64,000 bases of DNA from NCBI GenBank assembly GCA_965207335.1, contig OZ242267.1, forward strand, positions 1,116,001-1,180,000. The letters are read 5' to 3'. Source of the DNA: G965207335 sp965207335. Lineage in GTDB: Bacteria; Pseudomonadota; Gammaproteobacteria; PS1; Pseudothioglobaceae. Of this stretch, positions 44,627-54,322 are shown one piece after another. Within the stretch, counting starts at the first letter, position 1. The number at the start of each line of letters is the position of its first letter. Both the position numbers and the translations under genes were made by a program. Under the pieces are notes generated by a model. That model saw only the letters and a program-made list of their open reading frames with translations, had not been told where the DNA came from and ran no database searches.

Positions 44627-45609
44627 TGCTTTACTCCCCATTAATTATAGATGTATCAGGTTTTGTTTTAACACCTGATGAAAAAATCCAATTAGCCAAA
44701 CCTAGTATTGGCGGAGTAATATTATTTGAGAAAAACTACCAAAATAAAAACCAATTACAACAATTAGTTAGGCAAATTCGTAATATAAAACCTAATTTAC
44801 TAATTGCCACTGACCATGAAGGCGGGCGAGTACAACGATTTAGAAAAGATTTTACTCACCTGCCGTCTATGGCTTCTTTGGGACAATTATTTATAAAAGA
44901 CAAAAAGCAAGCATTAAAAACTGCCTATGCTTGTGGTTTTGTGTTGGCATACGAACTACTAAATATCGGTATTGATTTTAGCTTTACCCCTGTTTTAGAT
45001 ATTGATTATGGCAATAATACAGTCATTGGCGATAGAGCATTTTCATCTGATTATAAAGCAATTATAGCACTAGCAAGTAGCCTAATTGACGGAATGAAAA
45101 CAACAGGCATGGCAAGTGTAGTTAAGCATTTTCCCGGGCACGGTTTTATTAATTTTGATACTCATTTAAATTTAGCAATAGATAAACGCACACCAGACGA
45201 AATGCAAGCAGATTTACTGGTATTTGAAACAATATTACCTAAGGCAGAAGCAGTAATGCCTGCACATATTATTTATCAAAAACTAGATGATAAACCCGCA
45301 GGTTTTTCTAAGTTTTGGCTACAAAATATTTTAAGAAATAAGTTTAATTATCAAGGCATAATTATCAGCGATGATTTAAGTATGCAAGGGGCTGTTGATT
45401 TTCTGCCTAACATTCAAGATAGAGTACAATTAGCTTTAAGTGCAGGTTGTGATATGGTGCTTATTTGTAATAGTCCTAAGCAAGTTGCAGAAGTAATTAA
45501 TAAGAATTATACTGTACATGCCAAATTAAATAAAATTCGTGCTAAAACTAAACTAGGATTTGATAAAATATATACTAAACAATTAAGCCTTATTCAACAA
45601 TTATTATGA
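44626..45609 (+). CDS. nagZ: Beta-N-acetylhexosaminidase (peptidoglycan recycling)
   Basis: 327 residues, glycoside hydrolase family 3. The motif VKHFPGHG near 166 carries the family histidine-containing loop and ISDDLSMQGA near 246 carries the nucleophile aspartate. It removes GlcNAc from imported anhydro-muropeptides in the cytoplasm, acting after AmpG. Starts within the stop of the DUF4760 remnant (TAATG). Confidence 0.92.
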   Translation: MLYSPLIIDVSGFVLTPDEKIQLAKPSIGGVILFEKNYQNKNQLQQLVRQIRNIKPNLLIATDHEGGRVQRFRKDFTHLPSMASLGQLFIKDKKQALKTAYACGFVLAYELLNIGIDFSFTPVLDIDYGNNTVIGDRAFSSDYKAIIALASSLIDGMKTTGMASVVKHFPGHGFINFDTHLNLAIDKRTPDEMQADLLVFETILPKAEAVMPAHIIYQKLDDKPAGFSKFWLQNILRNKFNYQGIIISDDLSMQGAVDFLPNIQDRVQLALSAGCDMVLICNSPKQVAEVINKNYTVHAKLNKIRAKTKLGFDKIYTKQLSLIQQLL

Positions 45610-45875
45610 ACAAACACAATTTTGAAATTAAGTTATTAGCTGCTGTTCGCAAAACTTTTATTGAGGTAGCAAAAGATACTATGACAAAACCAGGATTAAA
45701 ACACCCACTTAGTACAAAAACTCAACAAATGATTACTGATTGTTTTGATATAATTAGTAAAAGACAAAAAGAAATAGAACAAGAAAATAACCAACACACA
45801 AAAATGAAACCATTATTTAGCAATGAGCAAAACACGCAAAGTATAAATATAAGTGACATTAAAAAAAATAACTAG
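45606..45875 (+). CDS. Small protein of unknown function
   Basis: 89 residues, overlapping nagZ by 4 nt (ATGA) and so probably co-translated. Highly charged, no signal peptide, no cysteine apart from one in TDCFDIIS. I do not recognise it. Confidence 0.6.
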   Translation: MNKHNFEIKLLAAVRKTFIEVAKDTMTKPGLKHPLSTKTQQMITDCFDIISKRQKEIEQENNQHTKMKPLFSNEQNTQSINISDIKKNN

Positions 45876-45883
45876 GCACTACT

Positions 45884-46396
45884 ATGAAAAAACATTCTAA
45901 ATTACTTTTTATAGTATTATTAGTATCTAATTTTGCCATAGCACACGAGCCAAGTGAATACGGCAAAGAACAAAATACTCTATCTGCTAATAATTATAAT
46001 CAAGGCTATAATACATACAATAATCCTTATAGTAAATTTAACAGGACTAATAACTTAATTGCTGAATTTGATAAATTTCTTAACAGAGATTTTAACAATA
46101 CACCAGCTATACGAGATAAAAAATATTTTGATAAAAAAACTAATTCTTATATTGCTAAAATTTTCTTAGGCATAAACAATATTGATACTAATAATGTTAA
46201 TGTTAATGTCAGTAATAAATATATAACAATTAATGTAAATACCAACACAAAATACCAATCAGATAATATTAATAGTTATCAATCAAATTATGCCTATAAT
46301 AGTTTTTCAATTCCCAGCGATGCAAATACCAGTAAACTAACTAAAAGGTATGATAAAAAAACAGGTGTTTTAACTATTGTTATTCCTAAAAAATAG
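45884..46396 (+). CDS. Exported Hsp20/alpha-crystallin-like protein
   Basis: 170 residues. A signal peptide (1-20, cleavage AIA-HE) is followed by an asparagine- and tyrosine-rich linker and, from about 80, an alpha-crystallin domain. Its beta-strand pattern is YIAKIFLGINNIDTNNVNV, KYITINV, and the closing KKTGVLTIVIPKK. Small heat-shock proteins are normally cytosolic, so a secreted version is unusual. It would hold unfolded proteins in the periplasm without ATP. Confidence 0.75.
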   Translation: MKKHSKLLFIVLLVSNFAIAHEPSEYGKEQNTLSANNYNQGYNTYNNPYSKFNRTNNLIAEFDKFLNRDFNNTPAIRDKKYFDKKTNSYIAKIFLGINNIDTNNVNVNVSNKYITINVNTNTKYQSDNINSYQSNYAYNSFSIPSDANTSKLTKRYDKKTGVLTIVIPKK

Positions 46397-46591
46397 TGTT
46401 ATTTTTTAGTTGTATAAAATTTATGTTTTTTATCAAACATAAATTTAGTTTTTTATGTGGCTCATTATGATATTTATCAGGCAAAACAAAGCCAATTAAT
46501 CTTGACTTGAACTCTAAACTACATAATATAAAACTACTTAATAAAGAAATTTTATAGAGGTTAAGGGTCTTAAATGTAACATTAATAATAA

Positions 46592-49500
46592 ATGAATAGC
46601 AAATTTTTTACTAATCAAGATGAAAATACCTTATTTAACAAGTTTAGCGGTATTTTTCAACATAATAAAAATATTAATAATTTTGATGCCTTGGTGGGAT
46701 ATTTTCGCTCATCTGGTTATTTTAAAATCCGCCCGTTACTAGATAATATAGATAATATTCGTATTTTAGTAGGTATTGATGTAGATAAAATTACATGTTA
46801 TATGCAACAACAAGGCTTGGTATTATTTAAAGGAGATAGCCAAAAAACTATTGAATATTGGCAACAAAGCTTTATTTATGATATACAACAAGCTAATTAT
46901 GATAAACAAACAGAGCAAGGAATTATCCAATTTGTAGAAGATATACAAGAAGGGAAAGTGCAACTAAAAGCCCATCCTAATAAAAATATACACGCTAAAA
47001 TTTATATTTTTCGTCCTGATAATTTTAATGAACATAATAGCGGTAGTGTAATTACTGGCTCATCTAATATAACCAATGCTGGCTTAGGCACTAAAACTAG
47101 CCCTAACTACGAATTTAATACACTTCTTAATGACTATGATGATATTAAATTTGCCACAGATGAGTTTGAGGCATTATGGCTAGATGGCATAGCAATATTA
47201 CCAGAACAAGTTATAAAAACTAAAGATAAAACTTATCTTAACGATACCATAACCCCTTATGAACTTTATCTAAAAATGCTAATTGAGTATTTTGGTGATG
47301 AAATAGAATTTGACCCAAATTCTATTCAAGATTTACCTAAGAATTTTAAACGCCTAACCTATCAAATGGACGCTGTTAATCAAGGTTATCAAATACTTAA
47401 AGAACATAATGGCTTTTTCTTATCCGATGTTGTTGGTTTAGGAAAAACTGTTATAGCAACTTTAATTGCTCGTTATTTTTGGATTGAAAAACTGCACAAT
47501 TGTAGTATTTTATTAGTTGTACCGCCAGCATTAGTACAAAATTGGCAAGATACATTTGATAAATTCCAATTAAAAGCAGAACTACATATTATAACAACAG
47601 GAAGCCTACATAAAATTAAAAACTATGCAAAATATGATTTAGTAATTATTGATGAGGCTCATAAATTTCGCAATGATACCTCAGATGCCTATGATATTTT
47701 ACAACGCATTTGTAAAGCTAAAACTTATAATGAAGAAGATAAAAAAATAATATTAGTATCAGCTACGCCTCTTAACAACCGTCCTAGTGATTTATATAAT
47801 CAAATTCTATTATTTCAAGATGGTAATAATTCTAGCTTAGGTTTTTCTTTAAGTAAATTTTTTAATAATGCAAAAACAAAATATAAAAAAATAACTCAAC
47901 TTCAAAATAAAACTCAAGCAATACAACAAACCGCCAAGCTTTATGAATATATTAGGCAAAAAGTAGTTGAGCCACTTATGGTAAGAAGAACTCGTACTGA
48001 TTTATTAGAAAATGACAGGTATCAAAAAGATTTAGATAAGCATAAAGTATTTTTTCCAAAGCAACACAAACCTGCAAAAATTTTATACCAATTACCACCA
48101 GAACTAGAAAAATTATACGATAGCACTATTGCAAAAATTGATAATAAAAAACAAACCAAATCAGGTTTACTTTATACTCGTTATCGTGCCTTAGAATACT
48201 TAAAACCAGAGTTTAAAAAGCGATACCAACGAGCAGATTTTATTGTTGAACGATTAGTAGCTATTATGAAAACACTATTACTTAAAAGAATGGATAGTAG
48301 TTTTTATGCTTTTAAACAAACGCTAAATAGGTTTTTATCCTCATCTAAAGCTATGCTAACAATGATTGAAAATAATCAGATCATAATAGCTCCAAACATT
48401 AATGTCAATGAATATGTACTAGACGACAATACCGAAGAATTACTTAGTATTGTTACAAATGAACAACTAACAGACCCTAGCATAATAATTTGTAAGTGTA
48501 ATGATTTTGAACAAGGATTTATAGAGGGTGTAAAACACGACCACAAAATATTAAAAGACTTAGTTGATGCTTGGGATAATGTGCAAGATGATCCAAAAAT
48601 AAATGAATTTTTAGTACAATTACCTAATTTATTAGATAAACAAAAAAACCCAGAGCAAAAAATTATTATATTTACAGAAAGTAGTGACACTATGAACTAT
48701 GTATCTAAAAAATTAAGTCATTATTCAATACTAAGTGTCAATTCTCAAAATTTTGCCAGCAATAAAAAAGAAATTAGAGAAAACTTTGACGCTAATATTA
48801 AAAGAGCCGAACAAAAATCAGACTATCAGTTAATAATTACTACCGATGTACTATCAGAGGGTATAAACCTACATCGTGCCAATACAGTTATTAATTATGA
48901 TACTCCTTGGAATGCCACCAAACTTATGCAACGCATAGGCAGGGTTAATCGCATTGGGAGTACTGCTAGTGATATTTATGTGCATAATTTTTACCCTACT
49001 ACTCAAATCAATAACGACATTGAACTAGAGAAAAAAGCACTAATTAAATTACAAGCCTTTCATTCTGCACTTGGCGAAGATTCACAAATCTATTCAACAG
49101 AAGAGCAAGTAGATTCGTTTGGTATTTTTGATGAAAATATCACTAAGGAAAAAAGCGAAACTCTGATATTTTTAGAAGATATTCGAAAATTTAGAGATGA
49201 TAATCCAGAACATTATCGTTACATTAAATCCCTGCCTAACAAACTAAGAAATGCAGTAAAAAATACCAATAACAAAGATGCAACTCTTATTTTTGCCAGA
49301 ACCAAAGACAAACACTCACCACGATTTTATTATGTTGATAATAAAAATAATATAGCAGATTATAGTTTTATTAAAAGTGCTAATTTACTAAAATGTGACT
49401 CGTCTATAAAAACACAAAAACTTACCTATAACCACTATAAACAAGTATCAATAGCACTAAAAGAATTTGAACAAGAACTAGCACAAGAAATACTTAGCCA

Positions 49501-49825
49501 AACTCAAAATAAGCCCTTATCAGCCCATGACAACAAAGCTATTAATCTTATAAAAGCCTTGTCTAATCTTAGTACAACACAAGCAGAAAAAATACTTTTA
49601 AACCAAGCAATTACTAACATAATAGATAAAAAATATAGCAATTTAGTTAATAAAATCAATAAATTACAAAAAGACAGTAAAAATATAACACCAATTATAG
49701 TACTAGAAAAAGCACTACTAATTATTAAAGAATACACTCCTGATACCGATACACAAGCAATTACAATAAATAAAAAACCACAAGATATAACTCCAACTAT
49801 TATAATATCGCAATCATATATATAA
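46592..49825 (+). CDS. PLD-domain SNF2 helicase (defence-type)
   Basis: 1077 residues. The N-terminal 200 residues carry a phospholipase-D-like domain (NIHAKIYIF and ITGSSNITNAGLG). A SNF2 helicase follows with DVVGLGKTVIATL near 285, DEAH box VIIDEAHKFRN near 353, and motif VI MQRIGRVNRIGS near 785. A lysine- and asparagine-rich tail ends the protein. Proteins of this layout are repeatedly paired with large adenine methylases in RM/DISARM-like defence loci, and an Eco57I-type methylase lies 1 kb downstream here. Confidence 0.8.
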   Translation: MNSKFFTNQDENTLFNKFSGIFQHNKNINNFDALVGYFRSSGYFKIRPLLDNIDNIRILVGIDVDKITCYMQQQGLVLFKGDSQKTIEYWQQSFIYDIQQANYDKQTEQGIIQFVEDIQEGKVQLKAHPNKNIHAKIYIFRPDNFNEHNSGSVITGSSNITNAGLGTKTSPNYEFNTLLNDYDDIKFATDEFEALWLDGIAILPEQVIKTKDKTYLNDTITPYELYLKMLIEYFGDEIEFDPNSIQDLPKNFKRLTYQMDAVNQGYQILKEHNGFFLSDVVGLGKTVIATLIARYFWIEKLHNCSILLVVPPALVQNWQDTFDKFQLKAELHIITTGSLHKIKNYAKYDLVIIDEAHKFRNDTSDAYDILQRICKAKTYNEEDKKIILVSATPLNNRPSDLYNQILLFQDGNNSSLGFSLSKFFNNAKTKYKKITQLQNKTQAIQQTAKLYEYIRQKVVEPLMVRRTRTDLLENDRYQKDLDKHKVFFPKQHKPAKILYQLPPELEKLYDSTIAKIDNKKQTKSGLLYTRYRALEYLKPEFKKRYQRADFIVERLVAIMKTLLLKRMDSSFYAFKQTLNRFLSSSKAMLTMIENNQIIIAPNINVNEYVLDDNTEELLSIVTNEQLTDPSIIICKCNDFEQGFIEGVKHDHKILKDLVDAWDNVQDDPKINEFLVQLPNLLDKQKNPEQKIIIFTESSDTMNYVSKKLSHYSILSVNSQNFASNKKEIRENFDANIKRAEQKSDYQLIITTDVLSEGINLHRANTVINYDTPWNATKLMQRIGRVNRIGSTASDIYVHNFYPTTQINNDIELEKKALIKLQAFHSALGEDSQIYSTEEQVDSFGIFDENITKEKSETLIFLEDIRKFRDDNPEHYRYIKSLPNKLRNAVKNTNNKDATLIFARTKDKHSPRFYYVDNKNNIADYSFIKSANLLKCDSSIKTQKLTYNHYKQVSIALKEFEQELAQEILSQTQNKPLSAHDNKAINLIKALSNLSTTQAEKILLNQAITNIIDKKYSNLVNKINKLQKDSKNITPIIVLEKALLIIKEYTPDTDTQAITINKKPQDITPTIIISQSYI

Positions 49826-49832
49826 AAAAATA

Positions 49833-50033
49833 ATGACTATACAAACATTGCCTTTTAAGGATAAAAAAGTAGAAAGTATATCTATTTTAAGATTAACAGC
49901 AGCAAAATATTGAAACAATTTAGTTAAAATTGGCTTACTAGAAAAAGAGATTGTAGGTAAAGATCATTACTTTGTCAATAAAAAACTCATTGATACTTTT
50001 ATAGAAACTAGAAAATTATTATTTCAGTATTAA
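49833..50033 (+). pseudogene. Fic-family C-terminal winged-helix remnant
   Basis: The frame MTIQTLPFKDKKV ... LTAAKY, a TGA, then LVKIGLLEKEIVGKDHYFVN matches the winged helix that closes many Fic (AMP-transferase) proteins. The catalytic HPFxxGNGR core is missing and a stop interrupts it. Confidence 0.55.
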
Positions 50034-50117
50034 AACTCTAATATGTTAAAAAAACACAAAAAACTTAACATTAAAACTCTAATATGTTAAAAAAACACAA
50101 AAAACTTAACATTAAAA
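50029..50117. repeat. 41-bp tandem repeat, about 2.2 copies
   Basis: Unit TAATATGTTAAAAAAACACA ... TTAACATTAAAACTC repeats exactly with period 41 in the spacer between the Fic remnant and vapB. Confidence 0.85.
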
Positions 50118-50207
50118 TACTAAAAAATACTTGAATCTTTCAATAAAAAAATCGCATATAAAAGCAACTAAATTTAAGCAATCAAAAATCATACACATAA
50201 TTTATGT

Positions 50208-50236
50208 TATAATACACATTTTAGGAGAAATATATG
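50208..50236 (+). promoter_or_regulatory. Promoter and Shine-Dalgarno of vapBC
   Basis: TATAAT at about 50208-50213, then an aggag site 7 nt before the ATG; a leadered transcript, unlike many core genes of the window. Confidence 0.5.
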
Positions 50237-50470
50237 TTAGCAACTAATCATAGAACTAATGTTGTATTGGATGAAAACATAGTACAAGAAGCCTTAAAAT
50301 TAAGCAACATAAAAACCAAACGCAAACTGATTGATACTGCTATTAGAGAGTTCATTGCTAAACATAAACAAGAAAATAAGCCAGATATTCATGATTTACT
50401 TGGCATAGGTGGTATTGATATAGATTATGATTATAAAGCTTTGCGAGTTAATCCACATATCAATAATTAG
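50234..50470 (+). CDS. VapB-type antitoxin
   Basis: 78 residues. The start has the ribbon-helix-helix pattern TNVVLDENIVQEALKLSNIK followed by KRKLIDTAIREFI, typical of VapB/DUF2191 antitoxins; the tail would occupy the VapC active site. It lies 8 nt before the VapC gene. Confidence 0.85.
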   Translation: MLATNHRTNVVLDENIVQEALKLSNIKTKRKLIDTAIREFIAKHKQENKPDIHDLLGIGGIDIDYDYKALRVNPHINN

Positions 50471-50478
50471 CACCTTTA

Positions 50479-50877
50479 ATGTATTTAATTGATACTTCTG
50501 TTTGGATTGATGCAATCAATAATGCAAACACATTATCAGCAGCATTATTACACTCTTTACCCTCAGAAGAATGTGCCTTAATGCCAATTATTTATAACGA
50601 AGTATTACAAGGTGCAAATAGTAGACAAAAGTTTGATATTTACAAAAAATACCTATCAGCACAGAAATTTTATTATTTAAGAGATAGTAAAGAAAGTTAT
50701 GCACAAGCAGCATGGATGTATTTAAAATGCCGTAAATATGGTATTACTATTCGTTCTAATGCTGACTGCCTCATCGCCCAGTGTGCCATAGAAAACAAGC
50801 TAACCTTATTGCACAATGACCAAGACTTCATTAAAATTGCCGAGGTTATGCCAAATTTAGTACAAAAAATAACATAA
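50479..50877 (+). CDS. VapC-type PIN ribonuclease toxin
   Basis: 132 residues. The PIN acidic residues appear in order: LIDTSVWID (Asp 5), NEVLQGA near 41, NADCLIAQCA near 95 and HNDQDF near 113. It would cleave tRNA or other RNA when free of VapB. Stop and next start overlap (TAATG), so it is co-translated with the methylase N-terminal piece. It is the only type II toxin besides HigB that is visibly intact here. Confidence 0.85.
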   Translation: MYLIDTSVWIDAINNANTLSAALLHSLPSEECALMPIIYNEVLQGANSRQKFDIYKKYLSAQKFYYLRDSKESYAQAAWMYLKCRKYGITIRSNADCLIAQCAIENKLTLLHNDQDFIKIAEVMPNLVQKIT

Positions 50878-51407
50878 TGGAGTTACTAGAGCAAGCTTAC
50901 AATCAAGACAATTATTTAGCGTTTTTAGCAAGTAAATTTAATTTTCAAAAAACCTTAGGGGATACTAATATACCTAGTAATGATGTAAAAGATTTTAGTA
51001 AATTAGGCTTTATAACGACCTCTGATGATAAAAAATTACCAGTTTTTGAAGCCTATATCACACCCAATACTAAATTAGCAAGAAACCGTGTTGGACTTAG
51101 AAATTTAGTAGTAAAACAAATTAAACAAGATGCACAAGATGGTGCTTTAGCAGTTTATATTGATAATACTAACAAAAAGTGGCGTTTTAGTTTTATTGCC
51201 ATTGAACCTAAATTTGACGAAAATGGCAATATAATAACCCAAGAAACAGCCAGCAAAAGATTTACCTATTTATTAGGTGAAGATACCCAAACTAGAACTG
51301 CAATTGAGCAATTTGCAAAACTAAATAAACAGTCAACATTAGATGATTTAAAAACCGCTTTTTCCGTTGAACCACTTAGTAAAGAATTTTACGATAAACT
51401 GTTATAA
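50877..51407 (+). CDS. Eco57I-type methylase, N-terminal piece (split by a frameshift)
   Basis: 176 residues with the N-terminal domain of large Eco57I-like RM/methylase proteins, ending SVEPLSKEFYDKL. The family continues with a YKWYQ-like segment, which is found here in the next frame. Deleting one T of the TT at 51402-51403 fuses this piece directly with the following frame (KLYKWYQKAQ). The break is therefore a single-base insertion in what was one gene, either a true mutation or a sequencing error. Confidence 0.75.
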   Translation: MELLEQAYNQDNYLAFLASKFNFQKTLGDTNIPSNDVKDFSKLGFITTSDDKKLPVFEAYITPNTKLARNRVGLRNLVVKQIKQDAQDGALAVYIDNTNKKWRFSFIAIEPKFDENGNIITQETASKRFTYLLGEDTQTRTAIEQFAKLNKQSTLDDLKTAFSVEPLSKEFYDKLL

Positions 51408-54279
51408 ATGGTATCAAAAAGCCCAAAAACAAGTAATATTTCCTAATGATAAAAACCAAGAAAACCATATACAAAATAACCTTATTCGCCTACTTACTAG
51501 ATTATTATTTGTCTGGTTTTTAAAAGAAAAAAAACTAATTAATAAAGGTTTATTTAAATTAAAAGAACTAAAAACTATTATTAATTATGACAAGGATAGC
51601 AGTTTTTATAAGGCTATTTTGCAAAATTTATTTTTTGCCACTTTAAGCACACAACAAAGCGAAAGAAACTTTAGTAGTGAAAAAAGAGGTTACAAAGGCT
51701 GGAATAAAGATTTTAACAATCAGTATGTATTTCGTTATCAAGAACTTTTTAAAAACCCAAATCAAATAAAAGATTATTTTAACAATACCCCATTTTTAAA
51801 TGGTGGTTTGTTTGAATGCCTAGATGATAAAAAAAATGGCAAATACATTGATGGCTTTTCTCGTACCAAAAAACACCAGCCAGTTATTACTAATGACTTA
51901 TTTTTTAATGCTGACAAAACAGGTTTAATTAATATTTTTGAGCAATACCAATTTACCATTGAAGAAAGCACTCCGCTTGATGTAGATGTAGCCCTAGACC
52001 CAGAGCTTTTAGGTAAAGTATTTGAAAATTTACTGGCAAGTTATAACCCTGAAACAAAACAACAAGCAAGAAAAGCCACTGGTAGTTTTTACACCCCTAG
52101 AGAGATTGTAAGCTATATGGTGGATGAAAGCCTAAAACAGTATTTAATGCAAAAAGTACCACCACATGATAATGATAATGAATTTTATAAGGATAGGTTA
52201 AATGATTTATTTAATAGTGCTGATAAAATAGGTGAACTGGCTAAAAAAAGTGACGGCACTGCTATAATTTATAATGAAGAAATACCCAAACTAATAACAG
52301 CGATAAGTCAAATAAAAATCCTCGACCCAGCAGTAGGTAGTGGTGCATATCCTATGGGTTTATTACAAAGAATGACCGTACTACTTGCCATACTTGACCC
52401 TGATAATAAATTATGGCAAGCACAAAAACTAGCAGAACTACCAGACTTATCAAGTATAGAGAAAGATATAAAAATTACAGAGAAAATAAGCAATAACAAA
52501 GCTAGGCAAAAAGCACAGCAAATACTACAAGATAAAAAACAAGCAATTATTAAAAACTTTAAAAATCAAAATCATAATTACCTGCGTAAACTGTATTTAA
52601 TTGAAAATTGTATTTATGGTGTTGATATTCAACCTATTGCAATTTTAATAGCCCAACTTCGCTTTTTTATCTCATTAACCGTTGAACAAGAAACCAATAT
52701 AAACAAAGATAACTTTGGCATTACACCTCTACCTAATTTAGACTATCATTTTGAAATAGGTAATTCTTTAATTGGCTTACCAGTACAATATCGTACTGAA
52801 AATATGCCTGAAACAGTTAAAAATCTGTTAGCAGAAATAAAACCACTCAAACATAGGTTTTTTATAGAGGACGACCACAATGAAAAAGACGAGCTAAGAA
52901 AACAAATAAATAGTAAAACTAAACAATGCTATAAAAATATTGCAAATTCTATAAACTACTTAGTGGACTTTGACTTTAAAATTGATTTTAACGAGGTTTT
53001 TACTAACCAAGATGGCTTTGATATTGTGCTGGGCAATCCGCCTTATATCCGCCAAGAAAGCATAAAAGAATTTAAGCCTAAATTTAAAGACAGCTATCAA
53101 GTTTTTACTGGTACTGCTGATATTTACACTTATTTTTATGAAAAAGGCTTTAATTTACTTAGTAATGACGGGCATTTATGCTATATCACCTCTAATAAAT
53201 GGATGCGAGCAAAATATGGCGAAAAATTACGCCAGTTTTTTAAACAACAAACTAGGTTAAAACAAATAATTGACTTTGAAGGTAAACAAGTTTTTGCAAG
53301 TGCCACTGTTGATACTAATATTTTGCTAACCTCTAAAACTGGCAATAACCAAGATTTTAATTATCAAAAACAACTACCCAATGAAACAAACCCATTGTTT
53401 ACCATGGCTATTGAGGACTTATCAGACAATGCTTATACCCTACAACCACCAGCAATATTAGCCTTAAAAAATAAAATTGAGCAAATAGGTACCCCGCTAA
53501 AAGAATGGGATATAAAAATTTATCGTGGCGTACTAACAGGGTTTAACGAAGCATTTATTATTGATACTGCTAAAAAAGATGAGCTAATAGCAAAAGACCC
53601 TAAGAGTGCAGAAATAATAAAACCGATATTACGCGGTAGAGATATTAAAGCTTATGAACACCACTGGGCTGGGTTGTGGATTATTACTACTTTTCCAGTG
53701 TTGAAAATCAATATTGATAATTATCCAGTCGTTAAAAAGCATTTATTGAGTTTTGGCAAAGATAGATTAGCACAAGCAGGACAAAAACTACCAGACGGCA
53801 CAAAATCACGGAAAAAAACAGGTAATAAATGGTTTGAAACCCAAGACCAAATCGGCTACTACCCAGAATTTGCAAAAGAAAAGCTTGTTTACAATGATAT
53901 TACACAAAAACTATCTTTTTCACTGTCCAAGACAGAACAATACTTTAACAATACAGTTTATTTGATTGCAAATAATCCAAATCTATATTTTCAACTATCA
54001 ATCTTAAATTCCAATCTAATTGATTGGTACTATAAGAAAATATCTGCACAATTAGGAGATGGGGCAGTAAGAATGTTTAGTATTTATATGAAAGAGCTTC
54101 CCATCCCCCAAATCTCAAAAACCGCCCAACAACCATTTATTGACTTAGCAAACCAAATCCTAGCTGGTAAAAAAAATAATACAGACACAACCACCTTAGA
54201 AGCAAAAATTGATAATATGGTTTATAAGATTTATGGGTTAAGTGATGATGAGATAGCAATTATTGAGGATAAAAAATGA
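51367..54279 (+). CDS. Eco57I-type adenine methylase/RM protein, main part
   Basis: Real coding begins near 51401, in a frame shifted from the preceding piece; the apparent ATG at 51367 overlaps it. About 955 residues with motif I LDPAVGSGAYPMG near 320, motif IV VLGNPPYIRQE near 558, then a target-recognition region (IKPILRGRDIKAYE...) and a C-terminal helix VYKIYGLSDDEIAIIEDKK. It probably methylates adenine as part of a helicase-linked RM or DISARM-like system. Three degenerate copies of its 3' end occur downstream. Confidence 0.85.
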   Translation: MNHLVKNFTINCYKWYQKAQKQVIFPNDKNQENHIQNNLIRLLTRLLFVWFLKEKKLINKGLFKLKELKTIINYDKDSSFYKAILQNLFFATLSTQQSERNFSSEKRGYKGWNKDFNNQYVFRYQELFKNPNQIKDYFNNTPFLNGGLFECLDDKKNGKYIDGFSRTKKHQPVITNDLFFNADKTGLINIFEQYQFTIEESTPLDVDVALDPELLGKVFENLLASYNPETKQQARKATGSFYTPREIVSYMVDESLKQYLMQKVPPHDNDNEFYKDRLNDLFNSADKIGELAKKSDGTAIIYNEEIPKLITAISQIKILDPAVGSGAYPMGLLQRMTVLLAILDPDNKLWQAQKLAELPDLSSIEKDIKITEKISNNKARQKAQQILQDKKQAIIKNFKNQNHNYLRKLYLIENCIYGVDIQPIAILIAQLRFFISLTVEQETNINKDNFGITPLPNLDYHFEIGNSLIGLPVQYRTENMPETVKNLLAEIKPLKHRFFIEDDHNEKDELRKQINSKTKQCYKNIANSINYLVDFDFKIDFNEVFTNQDGFDIVLGNPPYIRQESIKEFKPKFKDSYQVFTGTADIYTYFYEKGFNLLSNDGHLCYITSNKWMRAKYGEKLRQFFKQQTRLKQIIDFEGKQVFASATVDTNILLTSKTGNNQDFNYQKQLPNETNPLFTMAIEDLSDNAYTLQPPAILALKNKIEQIGTPLKEWDIKIYRGVLTGFNEAFIIDTAKKDELIAKDPKSAEIIKPILRGRDIKAYEHHWAGLWIITTFPVLKINIDNYPVVKKHLLSFGKDRLAQAGQKLPDGTKSRKKTGNKWFETQDQIGYYPEFAKEKLVYNDITQKLSFSLSKTEQYFNNTVYLIANNPNLYFQLSILNSNLIDWYYKKISAQLGDGAVRMFSIYMKELPIPQISKTAQQPFIDLANQILAGKKNNTDTTTLEAKIDNMVYKIYGLSDDEIAIIEDKK

Positions 54280-54290
54280 GTAAAATAATT
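54187..54290 (+). repeat. Methylase 3'-end repeat, original copy
   Basis: Codons for TTTLEAKIDNMVYKIYG to the stop plus the following GTAAAATA; related to 55345-55482, 59428-59542 and 61263-61291. Confidence 0.75.
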
Positions 54291-54322
54291 AATATTATAT
54301 ATTAACTTAAAAAGTTTAGAAT

